This document shows positions 8,629 through 17,525 of a DNA stretch of 64,000 nucleotides, piece by piece. The translations under genes were made by a program, and so were the position numbers. Every line of letters begins with the position of its first letter. Position 1 is the first letter of the stretch. Below the pieces are notes generated by a model. That model made no database searches, was not told the origin of the DNA, and was given only the letters and a program-made list of their open reading frames with translations. The stretch is from Pseudolysinimonas_A sp039912695 (GTDB lineage Bacteria > Actinomycetota > Actinomycetes > Actinomycetales > Microbacteriaceae), in NCBI RefSeq assembly GCF_039912695.1, contig NZ_JBDSPJ010000013.1, forward strand, positions 62,001-126,000. The letters run 5' to 3'.

Positions 8629-8898
8629 TTAGCGGCGCAGTCCCAGGCGTTCGATCAGCGAGCGATAACGCGCGATGTCGATGTCCTGGAGGTAACCCAG
8701 CAGCCGGCGGCGCTGGCCCACCAGAAGCAGCAGACCACGACGTGAGTGGTGGTCGTGCTTGTGCTCCTTGAGGTGTTCGGTCAGATCCTTGATCCGATTG
8801 GTCAGGAGTGCGACCTGAACCTCGGGGGAACCGGTGTCACCGGGCTGCACTGCGTACTCTTCGATGATCGCCTTCTTGGTCTCAGCGTCAAGAGCCAT
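8629..8898 (-). CDS. rpsO: 30S ribosomal protein S15
   Basis: S15 binds 16S rRNA early in 30S assembly and contacts 23S rRNA at an intersubunit bridge. The 89-residue product matches the family end to end: GDTGSPEVQVALLT, the LTEHLKEHKHDHHSRRGLL rRNA-binding helix-loop, and the YRSLIERLGLRR end. The start at 8898 is preceded by AAGGAGGG; a longer reading frame upstream is spurious. A GCCGT-ACGGC hairpin (8968-8981) lies in the leader or ends the preceding gene. It has its own terminator and is not adjacent to pnp. Confidence 0.98.
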   Translation of the reverse strand: MALDAETKKAIIEEYAVQPGDTGSPEVQVALLTNRIKDLTEHLKEHKHDHHSRRGLLLLVGQRRRLLGYLQDIDIARYRSLIERLGLRR

Positions 8899-8967
8899 AG
8901 ATTCGATCCCTCCTTCACCTCGTTGCGCGGCGCTCGGCACCTGATGTGCGAGCTCTCTGTATCCGCG

Positions 8968-8981
8968 GCCGTTCAGACGGC
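8968..8981 (-). terminator. Short hairpin between the zinc-ribbon gene and rpsO
   Basis: The sequence GCCGT-TCAG-ACGGC forms a 5-bp stem in the 98-bp gap upstream of rpsO. It may end the upstream gene or be part of the rpsO leader where S15 can autoregulate; the sequence does not decide. Confidence 0.35.
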
Positions 8982-8996
8982 AACCTTGCGAGGATA

Positions 8997-9488
8997 TCAG
9001 AGGACGAAGAAGAGGATGGTCGTCGCAGCCAATGAGGCGGTGACCAGTAGCGTCCAGAGGCCAGACACGACGATGCCTAGGATCGCCCAGCTGCGGCGAC
9101 GGAGGCCGCCGACCTGGGTCTGGGCGATGCCGCGAATGCCGAACCGCACCGAGACAACGAAGAGCGTCACGACGACGACGAAGCGCACCACCTCGAGAAT
9201 GAGGGCCGCCTGCGTGAGGTGGGAAGCATCCGACAGCAGGTAGAGCACGCCGAGCGCGGAACCGCCGAGCAGGATGTTGGCGAGCACCCCCAGCGTTGCA
9301 AACTGCAGCGAGCGGGTGGCCGCGAGCGACGCCGTTCCGGCCTTCACCGGCACGGTGACGCGTGAACCGCAGTGCGCGCAGAACGGCTCCCGGCTCTGGG
9401 TGCGGGTTCCACACGAGAAGCAGGCAATGGTGACTACGGCATCGAGGTGGGGCGCCTGGATGTCGGTCGTCGGGTAAGCGACCGTCAT
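8997..9488 (-). CDS. Zinc-ribbon membrane protein, unknown function
   Basis: A 163-residue protein with an N-terminal zinc ribbon (CFSCGTRTQ and CAHCGSR, about residues 25-43). Four hydrophobic segments at about 60-80, 88-110, 125-145 and 148-163 follow. The ribbon would face the cytoplasm. The ATG at 9488 is chosen because TAAGAT lies seven bases before it; an in-frame ATG at 9497 would add three residues. No known family was recognised. It is upstream of rpsO on the same strand. Confidence 0.6.
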   Translation of the reverse strand: MTVAYPTTDIQAPHLDAVVTIACFSCGTRTQSREPFCAHCGSRVTVPVKAGTASLAATRSLQFATLGVLANILLGGSALGVLYLLSDASHLTQAALILEVVRFVVVVTLFVVSVRFGIRGIAQTQVGGLRRRSWAILGIVVSGLWTLLVTASLAATTILFFVL

Positions 9489-9576
9489 GTCCCCCATCTT
9501 AGGGACATGAGACTCAATCGGGCTAACACGGAGGCGAGCAGGAGGTCGCACGCCGCGCCGTCGAGGGGAGAAAGCT

Positions 9577-9610
9577 ACGCGGCCTTCAAACCAGAGTTCG
9601 AAGGCCGCGT
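9577..9610 (-). terminator. Terminator of the PadR gene
   Basis: A perfect 11-bp inverted repeat, ACGCGGCCTTC and GAAGGCCGCGT with a 12-nt loop, begins 8 bp after the PadR stop on the minus strand. Confidence 0.75.
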
Positions 9611-9617
9611 CTGGGGG

Positions 9618-10202
9618 TCATTCGCCGAGCATGCGGTAGAGCTCGCGACGCAGGTCGTCGAGCTTCTTCGAGGCGGCGGAACGCTGTTCCGACGTGCCTT
9701 CGGTCGCGACCTGCCGCACGACGCCGGCGAGCTTGCGCGCGGCACCGAGCAGTTCGCCCTGTTCCTGCAACGGATGCCGGGACGTGGTCCAAGCACCCGC
9801 GATTTCTTCGCTGTGCTCCTCGACGTGGGTGCGACCTTCATCGGTGAGCTCGTACTCGGCGCGAGCGCCCTCCGACGTCGGAACGATGAGTCCCTCGTCG
9901 ACGAGTTGCTGAAGCGTCGGGTAGACCGAGCCGGGGCTCGGGCGCCAGGCGCCCTCGGTCTTGGTGTGGATGGCCTTGATGAGGCCGTACCCGTTGGTTG
10001 GACCCTCGCTCAGGAGAGAGAGGATCGCGCTGCGCACGTCGCCCTTGCGGGCTCTGCCGCCAAACCCACGCGGTCCGAACGCGGGACCGCCGAGGAAGCC
10101 CATGTAATCGGCTCCGGGGTGCGGTCCGCCGAAGTTGCGGAAGCGGGGGGTGGACATGGCCGCGTCGATGCGCGGCCTCTGGGGGTGATGTTGTCTGTTC
10201 AT
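9618..10202 (-). CDS. PadR family transcriptional regulator
   Basis: A 194-residue winged-helix regulator. After a Gly/Pro/Phe-rich N-terminal stretch of about 45 residues comes the PadR core: DVRSAILSLLSEGPTNGYGL, then the recognition helix and wing with RPSPGSVYPTLQQL, then EYELTDEG. A helical C-terminal dimerisation part ends the protein. PadR proteins are usually ligand- or stress-responsive repressors of nearby genes. The ATG at 10202 fits a TAACAT element seven bases upstream; an ATG at 10211 is possible. It is divergent from the MarP-like gene with a palindrome between, so it may regulate itself or that gene. Confidence 0.88.
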   Translation of the reverse strand: MNRQHHPQRPRIDAAMSTPRFRNFGGPHPGADYMGFLGGPAFGPRGFGGRARKGDVRSAILSLLSEGPTNGYGLIKAIHTKTEGAWRPSPGSVYPTLQQLVDEGLIVPTSEGARAEYELTDEGRTHVEEHSEEIAGAWTTSRHPLQEQGELLGAARKLAGVVRQVATEGTSEQRSAASKKLDDLRRELYRMLGE

Positions 10203-10226
10203 ATCCGACATGTTACGACACGTCAC

Positions 10227-10236
10227 CGATATATCG
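10227..10236. promoter_or_regulatory. Palindrome in the PadR/protease divergent region
   Basis: CGATATATCG is a perfect 10-bp palindrome about 12 bp upstream of the PadR -10 element. It is AT-rich against the background and well placed to be an autoregulatory operator, but there is no direct evidence. Confidence 0.3.
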
Positions 10237-10336
10237 CAATAGATCGCCAAAAGAATTTCAGTGGATGCTGTCGATCTCGCCACTCGACCGGCGTAGCGCG
10301 CCAACCGGCGGGCGATCCTGTCGCACACTGGTCACC

Positions 10337-11521
10337 ATGATCGCTGCCCGCCTCCTCGACGTGCTGCTCGTTCTCACCCTCCTGGTCTTCATCGGCGAAG
10401 GGGTGCGCAACGGGTTCGCTCGCAGTTTGGGATCGTTGATCGGCATCATCCTGGGCGGGATCATCGCGTTCCTGGTGATCCCCGTCATCTCGACGATCGT
10501 GCCCAACCCGTTCTTGCGCATCGCGATCGCTGTCGCCGTCTCGCTGTTGTTGCTCGTCGGGGGCCACGCACTCGGACGACGGATCGGCCGCGGCATCCGC
10601 GATCGACGTGACGAGCCGCTTCGCGCGGGGAGCCGGTTCGCGGGCGGGATCGCGAATGGGATCATCGCAGCCCTGACGATCGCGCTCGTCGCGGGCGGCG
10701 TCAGCGCGATGGGCAACCCGCTGCTCACCCAGGCGATCTCAGGCTCCTACGTGCTGCGCGCGATCGACGTCGTAACGCCCCCACCCCTGGATGCCGCACT
10801 CGCCCGCCTGCGCGCGACGGTTCTCGAAAAGGGTCTGCCTGCGATCGGCGAGGCGCTCGGTGGTGTGCAGGACTCCCCCGGCATCCCGAATGTTGCGACG
10901 AATACCGACCCGCTGGCGCTCGCCGCCCAGTCGGTCGTGCGCATCGGGGGCACGGCCTACGCCTGCGGGCAGAACCAGACCGGGTCGGGTTTCGTCGTCG
11001 CGACCGATCGGATCCTCACCAACGCCCACGTCGTCGCGGGAGTCGATCAGCCGACGGTCGAAGCTCCCAACGGTCAGACTCTCGAGGGCCGAGTCGTCTA
11101 CGTCGACCCGATCGACGATCTGGCGATCGTCGCCGTCGACGGTCTGCAGGTCGCTCCTCTCGCGCTCTCCCCCGACCTCGCCGTGGGTGCCGACGCGATC
11201 GTCGAGGGCTACCCCTACGGCGGACCGTTCACGACCGGAGCGGCCGAGGTTCTCGCGGTGTCGACCGAGAACCTGCCCGACATCTACGACTCCACTCGGA
11301 GCACCCGGCAGATTTACACGATTGCGGCTCTCGTGCAGCCCGGGAACTCGGGCGGTCCACTGCTGTCCACTGATGGCCGGATCGCGGGTGTGGTGTTTGC
11401 GCGCAATGCCAACCAAGACAATCTCGGCTATGCGATGACGAACGCAGAACTCTCCCCCGTCATCGCATCCGCCCCGGGACTCGACCGCGCAATCTCGGCC
11501 GGAAGCTGCGTACGCGGCTGA
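10337..11521 (+). CDS. MarP-like membrane serine protease (CvpA + trypsin-like)
   Basis: The 394-residue protein has the architecture of Mycobacterium MarP, a periplasmic protease needed for acid and oxidative stress tolerance. Four membrane segments of the CvpA type occupy about residues 5-130, followed by a chymotrypsin-fold domain. The triad is His231 (TNAHVV), Asp260 or Asp261 (DPIDDLAIV) and Ser338 (PGNSGGPL). Cys210 and Cys391 sit where MarP has its redox-sensitive disulfide. The start at 10337 gives almost the MarP length; a reading frame upstream is spurious. It may act on peptidoglycan hydrolases, as MarP does (inference). Confidence 0.88.
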   Translation: MIAARLLDVLLVLTLLVFIGEGVRNGFARSLGSLIGIILGGIIAFLVIPVISTIVPNPFLRIAIAVAVSLLLLVGGHALGRRIGRGIRDRRDEPLRAGSRFAGGIANGIIAALTIALVAGGVSAMGNPLLTQAISGSYVLRAIDVVTPPPLDAALARLRATVLEKGLPAIGEALGGVQDSPGIPNVATNTDPLALAAQSVVRIGGTAYACGQNQTGSGFVVATDRILTNAHVVAGVDQPTVEAPNGQTLEGRVVYVDPIDDLAIVAVDGLQVAPLALSPDLAVGADAIVEGYPYGGPFTTGAAEVLAVSTENLPDIYDSTRSTRQIYTIAALVQPGNSGGPLLSTDGRIAGVVFARNANQDNLGYAMTNAELSPVIASAPGLDRAISAGSCVRG

Positions 11522-11594
11522 TCCCGGTCGTGACGCCGAAAGGTGACTCGGCGATGAGTCTGTGTGCGGGTATCTGATCGTCCACAATGGAGCC

Positions 11595-12680
11595 ATGGCT
11601 ACCGCCGCTCGCCTCGTCGACTATTCAGCACTTCTGACCCCCGCGTCGCCCGCCGACGTCGCGGCGTACCGGACCGCAGCGAAAGCGTCCGGCGCAAAGT
11701 GGACGGGCGCCTCGATGAGCACGCTGACCGGGGTCATCACGTTGGTCGTCATCGGGTCGCTCATCGGGATCACGGTGGTGGGTGGCATCACCTACTCGAT
11801 CGCGAATGCCGCTAGCTCGGGCAACGCGAACGGGGTCGTGGCTATCACGATCGCGGTGATCGCCATCGCCGCGATCGCCCTCGCAATCAACCGCGGCTTG
11901 GCGGCCCTGAACCGCCGCTGGGAACGGTGGCTGCGCATGGACCGCTTCGCCCAGGCGAACGGTTTCACTTTCAGCCCTGCCGATTCTTCTCCGAGCTATC
12001 CGGGCGTGATCTTCCAGCAGGGAGACAGCCGCAACGCAATCGAGCACTTCCGGACCGTCGCTGGGCGGTTTCTCGATTTCGGCAACTATCAGTACATGAC
12101 CGGTTCGGGCAAAAGCCGAGCCGTACACAACTGGGGCTTTCTGGCGATTCAACTGGATCGCAAGTTGCCCAACATGGTTCTCGACTCTCGGGCGAACAAC
12201 CGACTCTTTGGATCCAGCAATCTGCCGGCGAGTTTTGACAAGAGCCAGATTCTGTCGCTGGAGGGAAACTTCGACTCGTACTTCACGCTGTATTGCCCGA
12301 AGGAGTACGAGCGCGACGCCCTCTACGTGTTCACGCCCGACCTGATGGCGTTGCTCATCGATGAGGCATCGCCGTTTGACGTCGAGATCGTCGACGACTG
12401 GATGTTCGTGTACTCAGCGACGCCCTTTCCGCCGGCAAACCCCGCGGTCTATCAGCGCCTGTTTCGTATTGTCGAAACCGTCGGCGCGAAGACTCTTCGG
12501 CAGACCGATCGCTACCAGGACGATCGCACGGCGCAGCCGTTCGCCGCGAACGTGGTTGCCCCTCAGGGCATTCGGCTCAAGCAACGCGTGAGCGTCATCG
12601 CGGTGATTTTCGGCATCCTGATCGTGGTGTTCTGGGGCTGGAGACTCGTCGCCGGCTTTATTTCGCCGTTTATGCGCTAG
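11595..12680 (+). CDS. Membrane protein with large soluble domain, unknown function
   Basis: A 361-residue protein, not confidently recognised. Two membrane segments at about residues 45-68 and 77-98 precede a soluble region of roughly 230 residues. This region contains FRTVAGRFLDFGNYQYMTG and DDWMFVYSATPFPP, and a final hydrophobic helix lies near the C-terminus. The architecture recalls DUF3137-like proteins, but the match is only by general pattern. CACAAT six bases before the ATG resembles a degenerate leaderless -10. It ends convergent to the PrsW-like gene, 22 bp apart. Confidence 0.6.
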   Translation: MATAARLVDYSALLTPASPADVAAYRTAAKASGAKWTGASMSTLTGVITLVVIGSLIGITVVGGITYSIANAASSGNANGVVAITIAVIAIAAIALAINRGLAALNRRWERWLRMDRFAQANGFTFSPADSSPSYPGVIFQQGDSRNAIEHFRTVAGRFLDFGNYQYMTGSGKSRAVHNWGFLAIQLDRKLPNMVLDSRANNRLFGSSNLPASFDKSQILSLEGNFDSYFTLYCPKEYERDALYVFTPDLMALLIDEASPFDVEIVDDWMFVYSATPFPPANPAVYQRLFRIVETVGAKTLRQTDRYQDDRTAQPFAANVVAPQGIRLKQRVSVIAVIFGILIVVFWGWRLVAGFISPFMR

Positions 12681-12702
12681 CCCGGATCGGCGCCAGCCCA
12701 GA

Positions 12703-14034
12703 TCAGGTCGTCGGAACCGGTGCCGCCATGGTCGGAGCTGTTGCCGCCAGACGGGCGCGTGACTCGCTCACCTGGGTGAGGAGCAGTGTTTCGTCGGCTT
12801 GCGATGCGACCCGATCACGGCCCGAGACGATTCGGTTGCGCGTGAACGCGAGATGGGTCGCGTCCTTGATGTACTCCTTCATTACGGGACGCATACCGCG
12901 CTGACGGGCCCACGCCAGCGCCTGGCGTCGCCCTGCACCGGTGCCGAGGGTGTTGACCTCGGAGGGATGAATCCACCCCGCGGTCGCGTATTCGGCAAGT
13001 CGCAGTTGGGTCATCTTGGCCTCGCGACGCCGGAGTATCGTCACGGCCACGATCCCCAGCACGAACAGCGGCACCTGCACCACGAGGTAGTACAGGTAGA
13101 ACTGGAAGGCGTTGTAGACGAAGAACAGAATGCCGTTCCAAAACGCGTGCAGCAGGATCGCGGGAATCAGCCCGAGGAAGAAGAATCCGACACCCGCCGC
13201 GGTGGTCCCCTTGCGGGCGGCGAGCCCGATGAAGAAGCCCGTGAAGGCAGTAAACATCACGTGCGCGAACGGCGACAGGATTCCTCGGATGAAGAAGATC
13301 TGCCCGACTTGGAGGTCGAGACTCCCCGATTCACCGATCTGCAGCGCGAAGTACTGGATGTTCTCGGCGAAGGCGAACCCTCCGGCGACCAGCGCCGCGT
13401 AGACGATGCCGTCGACGGGACCGTCAAAGAATCGTCGCGCAATCAGGTAGATGAGCAGAACGCCGAGGCCCTTGGCTGACTCTTCGACCACCGGTGCCTG
13501 AATGACGGTATGGATAAAGATGGTCCAGTTCGTTTCGCCACCGCCTGCGGCAATCAGGAGCGAAGCGCCGAGGTCGACGGTGAGCGCAATCACGATCGCC
13601 GCCGTCGCCCCCCACAGGAATGCGATCAGCACCAGCAGTCGCGGCTCGGGCTCCCAGCGGTCGATCCAGCGCACCCCGAGCAGCACGATCGTGAGGGGGA
13701 TGAGCGCGAGCAACGCACCGAGGAAGGTCAGCCCGGGGCCGATGAAGGCCAAAAAGTACCCGAGGACCAACAACAGGGCGATTCCGAGCACAACTCCCGC
13801 AACGATGAGCGCAATCCGTGCGCCGCGCCGCTTGCGCGGGTCGGTGTCGAAGATCGCGTGCGGGGTCGAGGTCGTCGCTGCCTTCACTTCGGCGGGCGCC
13901 TCCATGGGCGGGTGGGCGCTCGCACCGGATGCGGCGTGAGCCGTCAACGGCGCAGGGGCCGACGGGCCGGGAGTCGGGGCACCGGGTGCGACGGTGCCAG
14001 CGGGCGCGGTGTTCTCAGCGGGAGCCTGCGTCAT
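12703..14034 (-). CDS. PrsW family intramembrane metalloprotease
   Basis: The 443-residue protein has about nine membrane segments after a Pro/Ala-rich cytoplasmic N-terminus of about 75 residues. PrsW signatures are present: VVEESAKGLG (EExxK), FAFAENIQYF (FxxxEN) and HVMFTAFTGFFIG (HxxxT), which together bind the metal. PrsW in Bacillus cleaves anti-sigma factor RsiW; the substrate here is unknown. A soluble tail of about 90 residues follows the last helix. TAGATT with a six-base gap before the ATG suggests a leaderless transcript. Confidence 0.88.
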   Translation of the reverse strand: MTQAPAENTAPAGTVAPGAPTPGPSAPAPLTAHAASGASAHPPMEAPAEVKAATTSTPHAIFDTDPRKRRGARIALIVAGVVLGIALLLVLGYFLAFIGPGLTFLGALLALIPLTIVLLGVRWIDRWEPEPRLLVLIAFLWGATAAIVIALTVDLGASLLIAAGGGETNWTIFIHTVIQAPVVEESAKGLGVLLIYLIARRFFDGPVDGIVYAALVAGGFAFAENIQYFALQIGESGSLDLQVGQIFFIRGILSPFAHVMFTAFTGFFIGLAARKGTTAAGVGFFFLGLIPAILLHAFWNGILFFVYNAFQFYLYYLVVQVPLFVLGIVAVTILRRREAKMTQLRLAEYATAGWIHPSEVNTLGTGAGRRQALAWARQRGMRPVMKEYIKDATHLAFTRNRIVSGRDRVASQADETLLLTQVSESRARLAATAPTMAAPVPTT

Positions 14035-14069
14035 GGCAACAATCTATCCGCCCGGCGATCGTCGGCGCG

Positions 14070-14846
14070 TCAGCGTTGCTTCTCGCGCAGAATCGCGAGT
14101 GCCCGGCTGACTCGATCGCGCAGGCTGGGAACTCGTCCGCGCTGCGGGATGCGAGCCCGCTCGAGCATCGCAACTACTTCGGCACGCTGAGCGCCGAGGA
14201 CCACGTCGAGGCGCCCGCGTCGCACTGAGGCTGCCCTGAGGGCGACGACGAATGCGACGATCTCGAGCGCGCCTCCCCCTAGATAGAGCCACCCTTCGGC
14301 GCGGTCGTTGACCAGAAACGTGAATGCACCGATCGACGCGACACCGAGCACCAGCACCAGCCCGATGAGCCGAACGGCCACTGCCGCCATCGGGTGACGC
14401 CGACGGATGCGGTCCGCGCGGTCGAGTCGGTCCTCGAAGTCGGCGAGCTCTTCCGCATCGACCGAGAAAGTCGATCGGTCGCGCAGGTCACGGCGAATAC
14501 GGGCGTAGGTGGGACGTTCCCGGCCGAGCACCGCGCGCACCGCGATCAGACCCGCACCGAAAGCTCCGAACGCTGACGCGACGAGCACCCAGGCACCTGC
14601 CACCGGCTGTTGGCTGTCCCAGATCAGCCGTGCCGCGCCATCCACCCCGAACGCGATCAGAACCGCGAGAGTTGCGGTCACGGCGAGCGTCCAGAACAGT
14701 TCGCGGAAGCGGCGCCGGGTGAGCGCGTCGGGTTCGTCGATGTCGCGGATCGTGACGGCATCGATCACGCCAAACACGGCATCCATCAGTTGAAGGCAGA
14801 GGGCGAAAAGGGCGGCGATGACCAGCCCGACACCGACCAGGTTCAC
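14070..14846 (-). CDS. Membrane protein, unknown function
   Basis: A 258-residue protein with five or six predicted helices at about residues 5-28, 50-72, 83-105, 155-177 and 180-200. A charged, Arg-rich loop at 110-150 separates the two halves, and an Arg-rich C-terminus looks cytoplasmic. No family is recognised. The GTG start lies one base after the stop of the upstream gene (TGA-C-GTG), so translation is very likely coupled and the two products may work together. Confidence 0.6.
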   Translation of the reverse strand: MNLVGVGLVIAALFALCLQLMDAVFGVIDAVTIRDIDEPDALTRRRFRELFWTLAVTATLAVLIAFGVDGAARLIWDSQQPVAGAWVLVASAFGAFGAGLIAVRAVLGRERPTYARIRRDLRDRSTFSVDAEELADFEDRLDRADRIRRRHPMAAVAVRLIGLVLVLGVASIGAFTFLVNDRAEGWLYLGGGALEIVAFVVALRAASVRRGRLDVVLGAQRAEVVAMLERARIPQRGRVPSLRDRVSRALAILREKQR

Positions 14847-14847
14847 G

Positions 14848-15363
14848 TCATGACGCGGCCGAAGCCGGCGGTACGAGTTGGGCGACGAGCGAAAAAATGC
14901 AGACCCCGAACATCAGCCCGGCATAGCCGGCCAACACGGCGCGGCTGGCCTGCGAGAACGTCGCCTCGACGCGGGTGATGAGTTCGGACGGCACCCGGCT
15001 CGGGTCGGCGCCGACCGAGCGGCCCCACTCCAGAAGCAGCGACTCCGCTTCGGTGACCTGGGGATTGACCGGGTCGTCACCCCCGGCGCGCAGGATGCCC
15101 TCGAAGAACGCTGTCGGATACGGCGCCGGCACCGCGCGGGCGAGCGCAAGGGAGAACAAGGTCACCGCGCGTTCGCCGACCAGCTCTTCGAGCTCTTCCT
15201 TTACGTCGAACCACGGCGTGTACGCCGCAAAGACGGTCGGGTTGTTCAGCAGCGCGCGATCGAGGTCAGTCAACCGACCGGGGTGCGCGTCCTGAAACCT
15301 GTTGGCGGCCGCAATCGCATCCGACGAAAGCTCGTCGTCAGATGGGACGGGGAGAAAACCCAT
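14848..15363 (-). CDS. Possible carboxymuconolactone decarboxylase/AhpD-like protein
   Basis: A 171-residue, mostly helical protein. The spacing of LTDLDRALLNNPTVFAAYTPW, a LFSLALAR helix and a C-terminal FSQASRAVLAGYAGLMFG resembles the AhpD-like alpha-helical fold. However, the CxxC redox pair of AhpD is absent (only one Cys, near residue 155), so peroxidase activity is not expected. TAGGCT with a six-base gap before the ATG gives a leaderless start. It is translationally coupled to the following membrane protein. The family call is tentative. Confidence 0.45.
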   Translation of the reverse strand: MGFLPVPSDDELSSDAIAAANRFQDAHPGRLTDLDRALLNNPTVFAAYTPWFDVKEELEELVGERAVTLFSLALARAVPAPYPTAFFEGILRAGGDDPVNPQVTEAESLLLEWGRSVGADPSRVPSELITRVEATFSQASRAVLAGYAGLMFGVCIFSLVAQLVPPASAAS

Positions 15364-15404
15364 ACCGTCAGCCTAGAGGGCGGCTCGGGCCCTTCCGCTA
15401 GCGG

Positions 15405-15986
15405 TTACGCGGCCAGCTGGCTTTCGGCGACCGGCATCAGGGCGATGTCATCGAAGACCCCGGCGCGGATCGCTTGGAACACCTCAACGGCGGCCTGAGC
15501 CAAACGCCCGTGGCTGCCGAGTTCGCGTCGGCGGGTCATCCTGTCATCCTGGATCGCAACGGCCGCCGTGTTGTCGACAACGCGGGCTCCGAGCGACCGC
15601 ACCCAGGAGGCCGTGAGTTCGGCGACGAGAGGGTCGTGCGACTCGATGCGTACCTGCTCGCCTCGACTAAACGGCCGGGTACGAACCAACGCACGCGCGA
15701 TCAGGCCGGCACCGAGGTAGGAGACGACTTGGTCATCGGAAACCCAACTCGGCACGCCCAGCACGTCATCCTGATCGATCAGGATGAGCTCTGAGAGGTG
15801 CTGCCCGGCGTCTCGCCAAGCGACCCTGTCGCGTGGGGCGAACCCGTTCGTGTCGGGGCCCACAGCATCCACGATTCCGACGATGAAACCGCGACCGCGG
15901 CGCGTCGGGCGCAGTCGAAGGCGCCCGGTTGTGGGTCGCGGCACGAAATTCGGGCGGATGCGCGTGTCACTCAGGTTCGTAGACAT
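15405..15986 (-). CDS. Reduced MDR/quinone-reductase-like protein
   Basis: This 193-residue protein resembles a shortened medium-chain dehydrogenase. A GroES-like part carries VDAVGPDTNGFAPRDRVAW, and LILIDQDDVLGVPSWVSDDQ and a YLGAGLIARALVR helix follow. The C-terminal end has LAQAAVEVFQAIRAGVF. The nucleotide-binding GxGxxG is missing and much of the Rossmann domain is gone (typical family length 320-340). It is therefore either a specialised non-enzymatic relative or a decaying gene without visible frameshift. Confidence 0.45.
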   Translation of the reverse strand: MSTNLSDTRIRPNFVPRPTTGRLRLRPTRRGRGFIVGIVDAVGPDTNGFAPRDRVAWRDAGQHLSELILIDQDDVLGVPSWVSDDQVVSYLGAGLIARALVRTRPFSRGEQVRIESHDPLVAELTASWVRSLGARVVDNTAAVAIQDDRMTRRRELGSHGRLAQAAVEVFQAIRAGVFDDIALMPVAESQLAA

Positions 15987-16044
15987 ACAGAGGTGACAAC
16001 GCCGGGTTGCGGGGCTCTATTCCCGCGATTGACCCACCATCGGG

Positions 16045-17433
16045 TTAGAAAATCTTGCCCGGATTCAGGATGCCGAGCGGGTCGAACACCTGCTTGATCT
16101 GACGCTGAAGATCGAACGAGTCGTCGCCCAGCTCGTCGCGCAGCCAGCGCTTCTTAAGGATTCCGACGCCGTGTTCGCCGGTGAGGGTACCGCCCAGCCG
16201 CAGACAGTCTACGAACATCTCGTCGGCGGCGGCCCAGACGTGCTCGGGTACCTCGACGTGACCGTTGACCTTCTCGCCATGGAAGACAAAGTTGGGGTGC
16301 AGGTTGCCGTCGCCGGCGTGCGCGACGGTCGGAATTTCGAGACCGTACTTCTTCGCGATCCGCTCGATCGAGGCGAACATCGCGGGCAGCGCGCTGCGCG
16401 GCACGGCGACGTCTTCAATGAGAACAGTGCCGCGGGCTTCGAGTGACGGGTGGAACGACCGACGGATGTTGAACAGCCGGACGCCCTCCTCGGCATCCGT
16501 TGTCGCCTCGACCTCGGCGCCCAGGGAGCGCATCACGGCCGCGATCGCGTCGGCCTCGTCGGCTGCTGCCATGCCGTCGGTCTGAACCAGAAGGATGGCG
16601 CCCTCGCCGAGTTCTAGCCCGAGGTACTCGGCGATGCTCGAGACCGCGTGCGGATCAAGGAGCTCCATCATCGACGGCTTGAGGCCGGTCGCACTGACGA
16701 CACTCGACGCCCGAGCCGCCTGTTCGGTCGTCGCAAAGACGCCCTTCACGGTGACGACTCCCCCGCGCGGAAGCTGGAGCAGTTTGAGCGTCGCCTCGAC
16801 GATCACGCCGAGCGTGCCTTCCGAGCCGATCATCAGCGCCGTGAGGTCGTAGCCCGTCACGCCCTTCACGGTGCGATGGCCAAGTTCGAGAAGCCGGCCG
16901 TCGGCGAGCACGACCTTGAGACCGAGAACGGCCTCGCGCGTGACGCCGTACTTCACGCACAACAGACCCCCCGCATTGGTGGCGATGTTGCCGCCGACGG
17001 TCGCGATCTTGCGGCTCGCCGGATCGGGCGCCCACCAGAGGCCGCGAGTGCTCAACTGGTCGTTGAGGTCGGCGTTCAGCACGCCCGGTTCAACGACCGC
17101 GAGTTCATCGTCAACCGACACCTCGAGGATGCGGTCCATCAGCCGGGTGCTCAACACCAGCTCGCCTTCGCTGCCGATCGCACCACCGGCCAGACCGGTA
17201 CCGGCCCCGCGGGGCACGACCGGGACGCGGTGCTCGGTCGCCCAACGCAGCGTCGCCTGCACATCGGCAATCGTGCGCGCTTCGATCACGGCGAGCGGGG
17301 AGCCCTGCGCGACGTACCCGGATTTGTCGGCGCGGGCCGCATCCAGCGCATCGCTATCGGTGCGCAGCGCATCTCCGACCAGCGACCGGAGTCCGTCGAG
17401 GAAGGTGGTGGGGCTCGTCTGCTTCGACGTCAT
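16045..17433 (-). CDS. FAD-linked oxidase, GlcD/D-lactate dehydrogenase type
   Basis: A 462-residue flavoprotein of the vanillyl-alcohol oxidase superfamily that oxidises 2-hydroxy acids such as glycolate or D-lactate. The FAD-binding PCMH domain shows VPRGAGTGLAGGA near residue 70 and the ATVGGNIATNAGG and TGYDLTALMIGSEGTLG motifs. The C-terminal oxidase domain carries VAHAGDGNLHPNF and GGTLTGEHGVGILKK. No GlcE or GlcF partner is next to it, which favours a single-subunit D-lactate or glycolate dehydrogenase. TACAGT with a six-base gap marks the ATG. Confidence 0.88.
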   Translation of the reverse strand: MTSKQTSPTTFLDGLRSLVGDALRTDSDALDAARADKSGYVAQGSPLAVIEARTIADVQATLRWATEHRVPVVPRGAGTGLAGGAIGSEGELVLSTRLMDRILEVSVDDELAVVEPGVLNADLNDQLSTRGLWWAPDPASRKIATVGGNIATNAGGLLCVKYGVTREAVLGLKVVLADGRLLELGHRTVKGVTGYDLTALMIGSEGTLGVIVEATLKLLQLPRGGVVTVKGVFATTEQAARASSVVSATGLKPSMMELLDPHAVSSIAEYLGLELGEGAILLVQTDGMAAADEADAIAAVMRSLGAEVEATTDAEEGVRLFNIRRSFHPSLEARGTVLIEDVAVPRSALPAMFASIERIAKKYGLEIPTVAHAGDGNLHPNFVFHGEKVNGHVEVPEHVWAAADEMFVDCLRLGGTLTGEHGVGILKKRWLRDELGDDSFDLQRQIKQVFDPLGILNPGKIF

Positions 17434-17525
17434 GCTCCGACTGTATCGGCGCGCCGAGGCATCCAGCCGAGGTCGTGTCCGATATCCGCTACTCGATGAC
17501 GGGGGCGCGTGCGACGCTGGGCTGC

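Noticed and set aside
9998..10336. N-terminal extension of the MarP-like protease
   Set aside because: It overlaps the PadR gene and its promoter, has no helix pattern, and the length at 10337 matches MarP.
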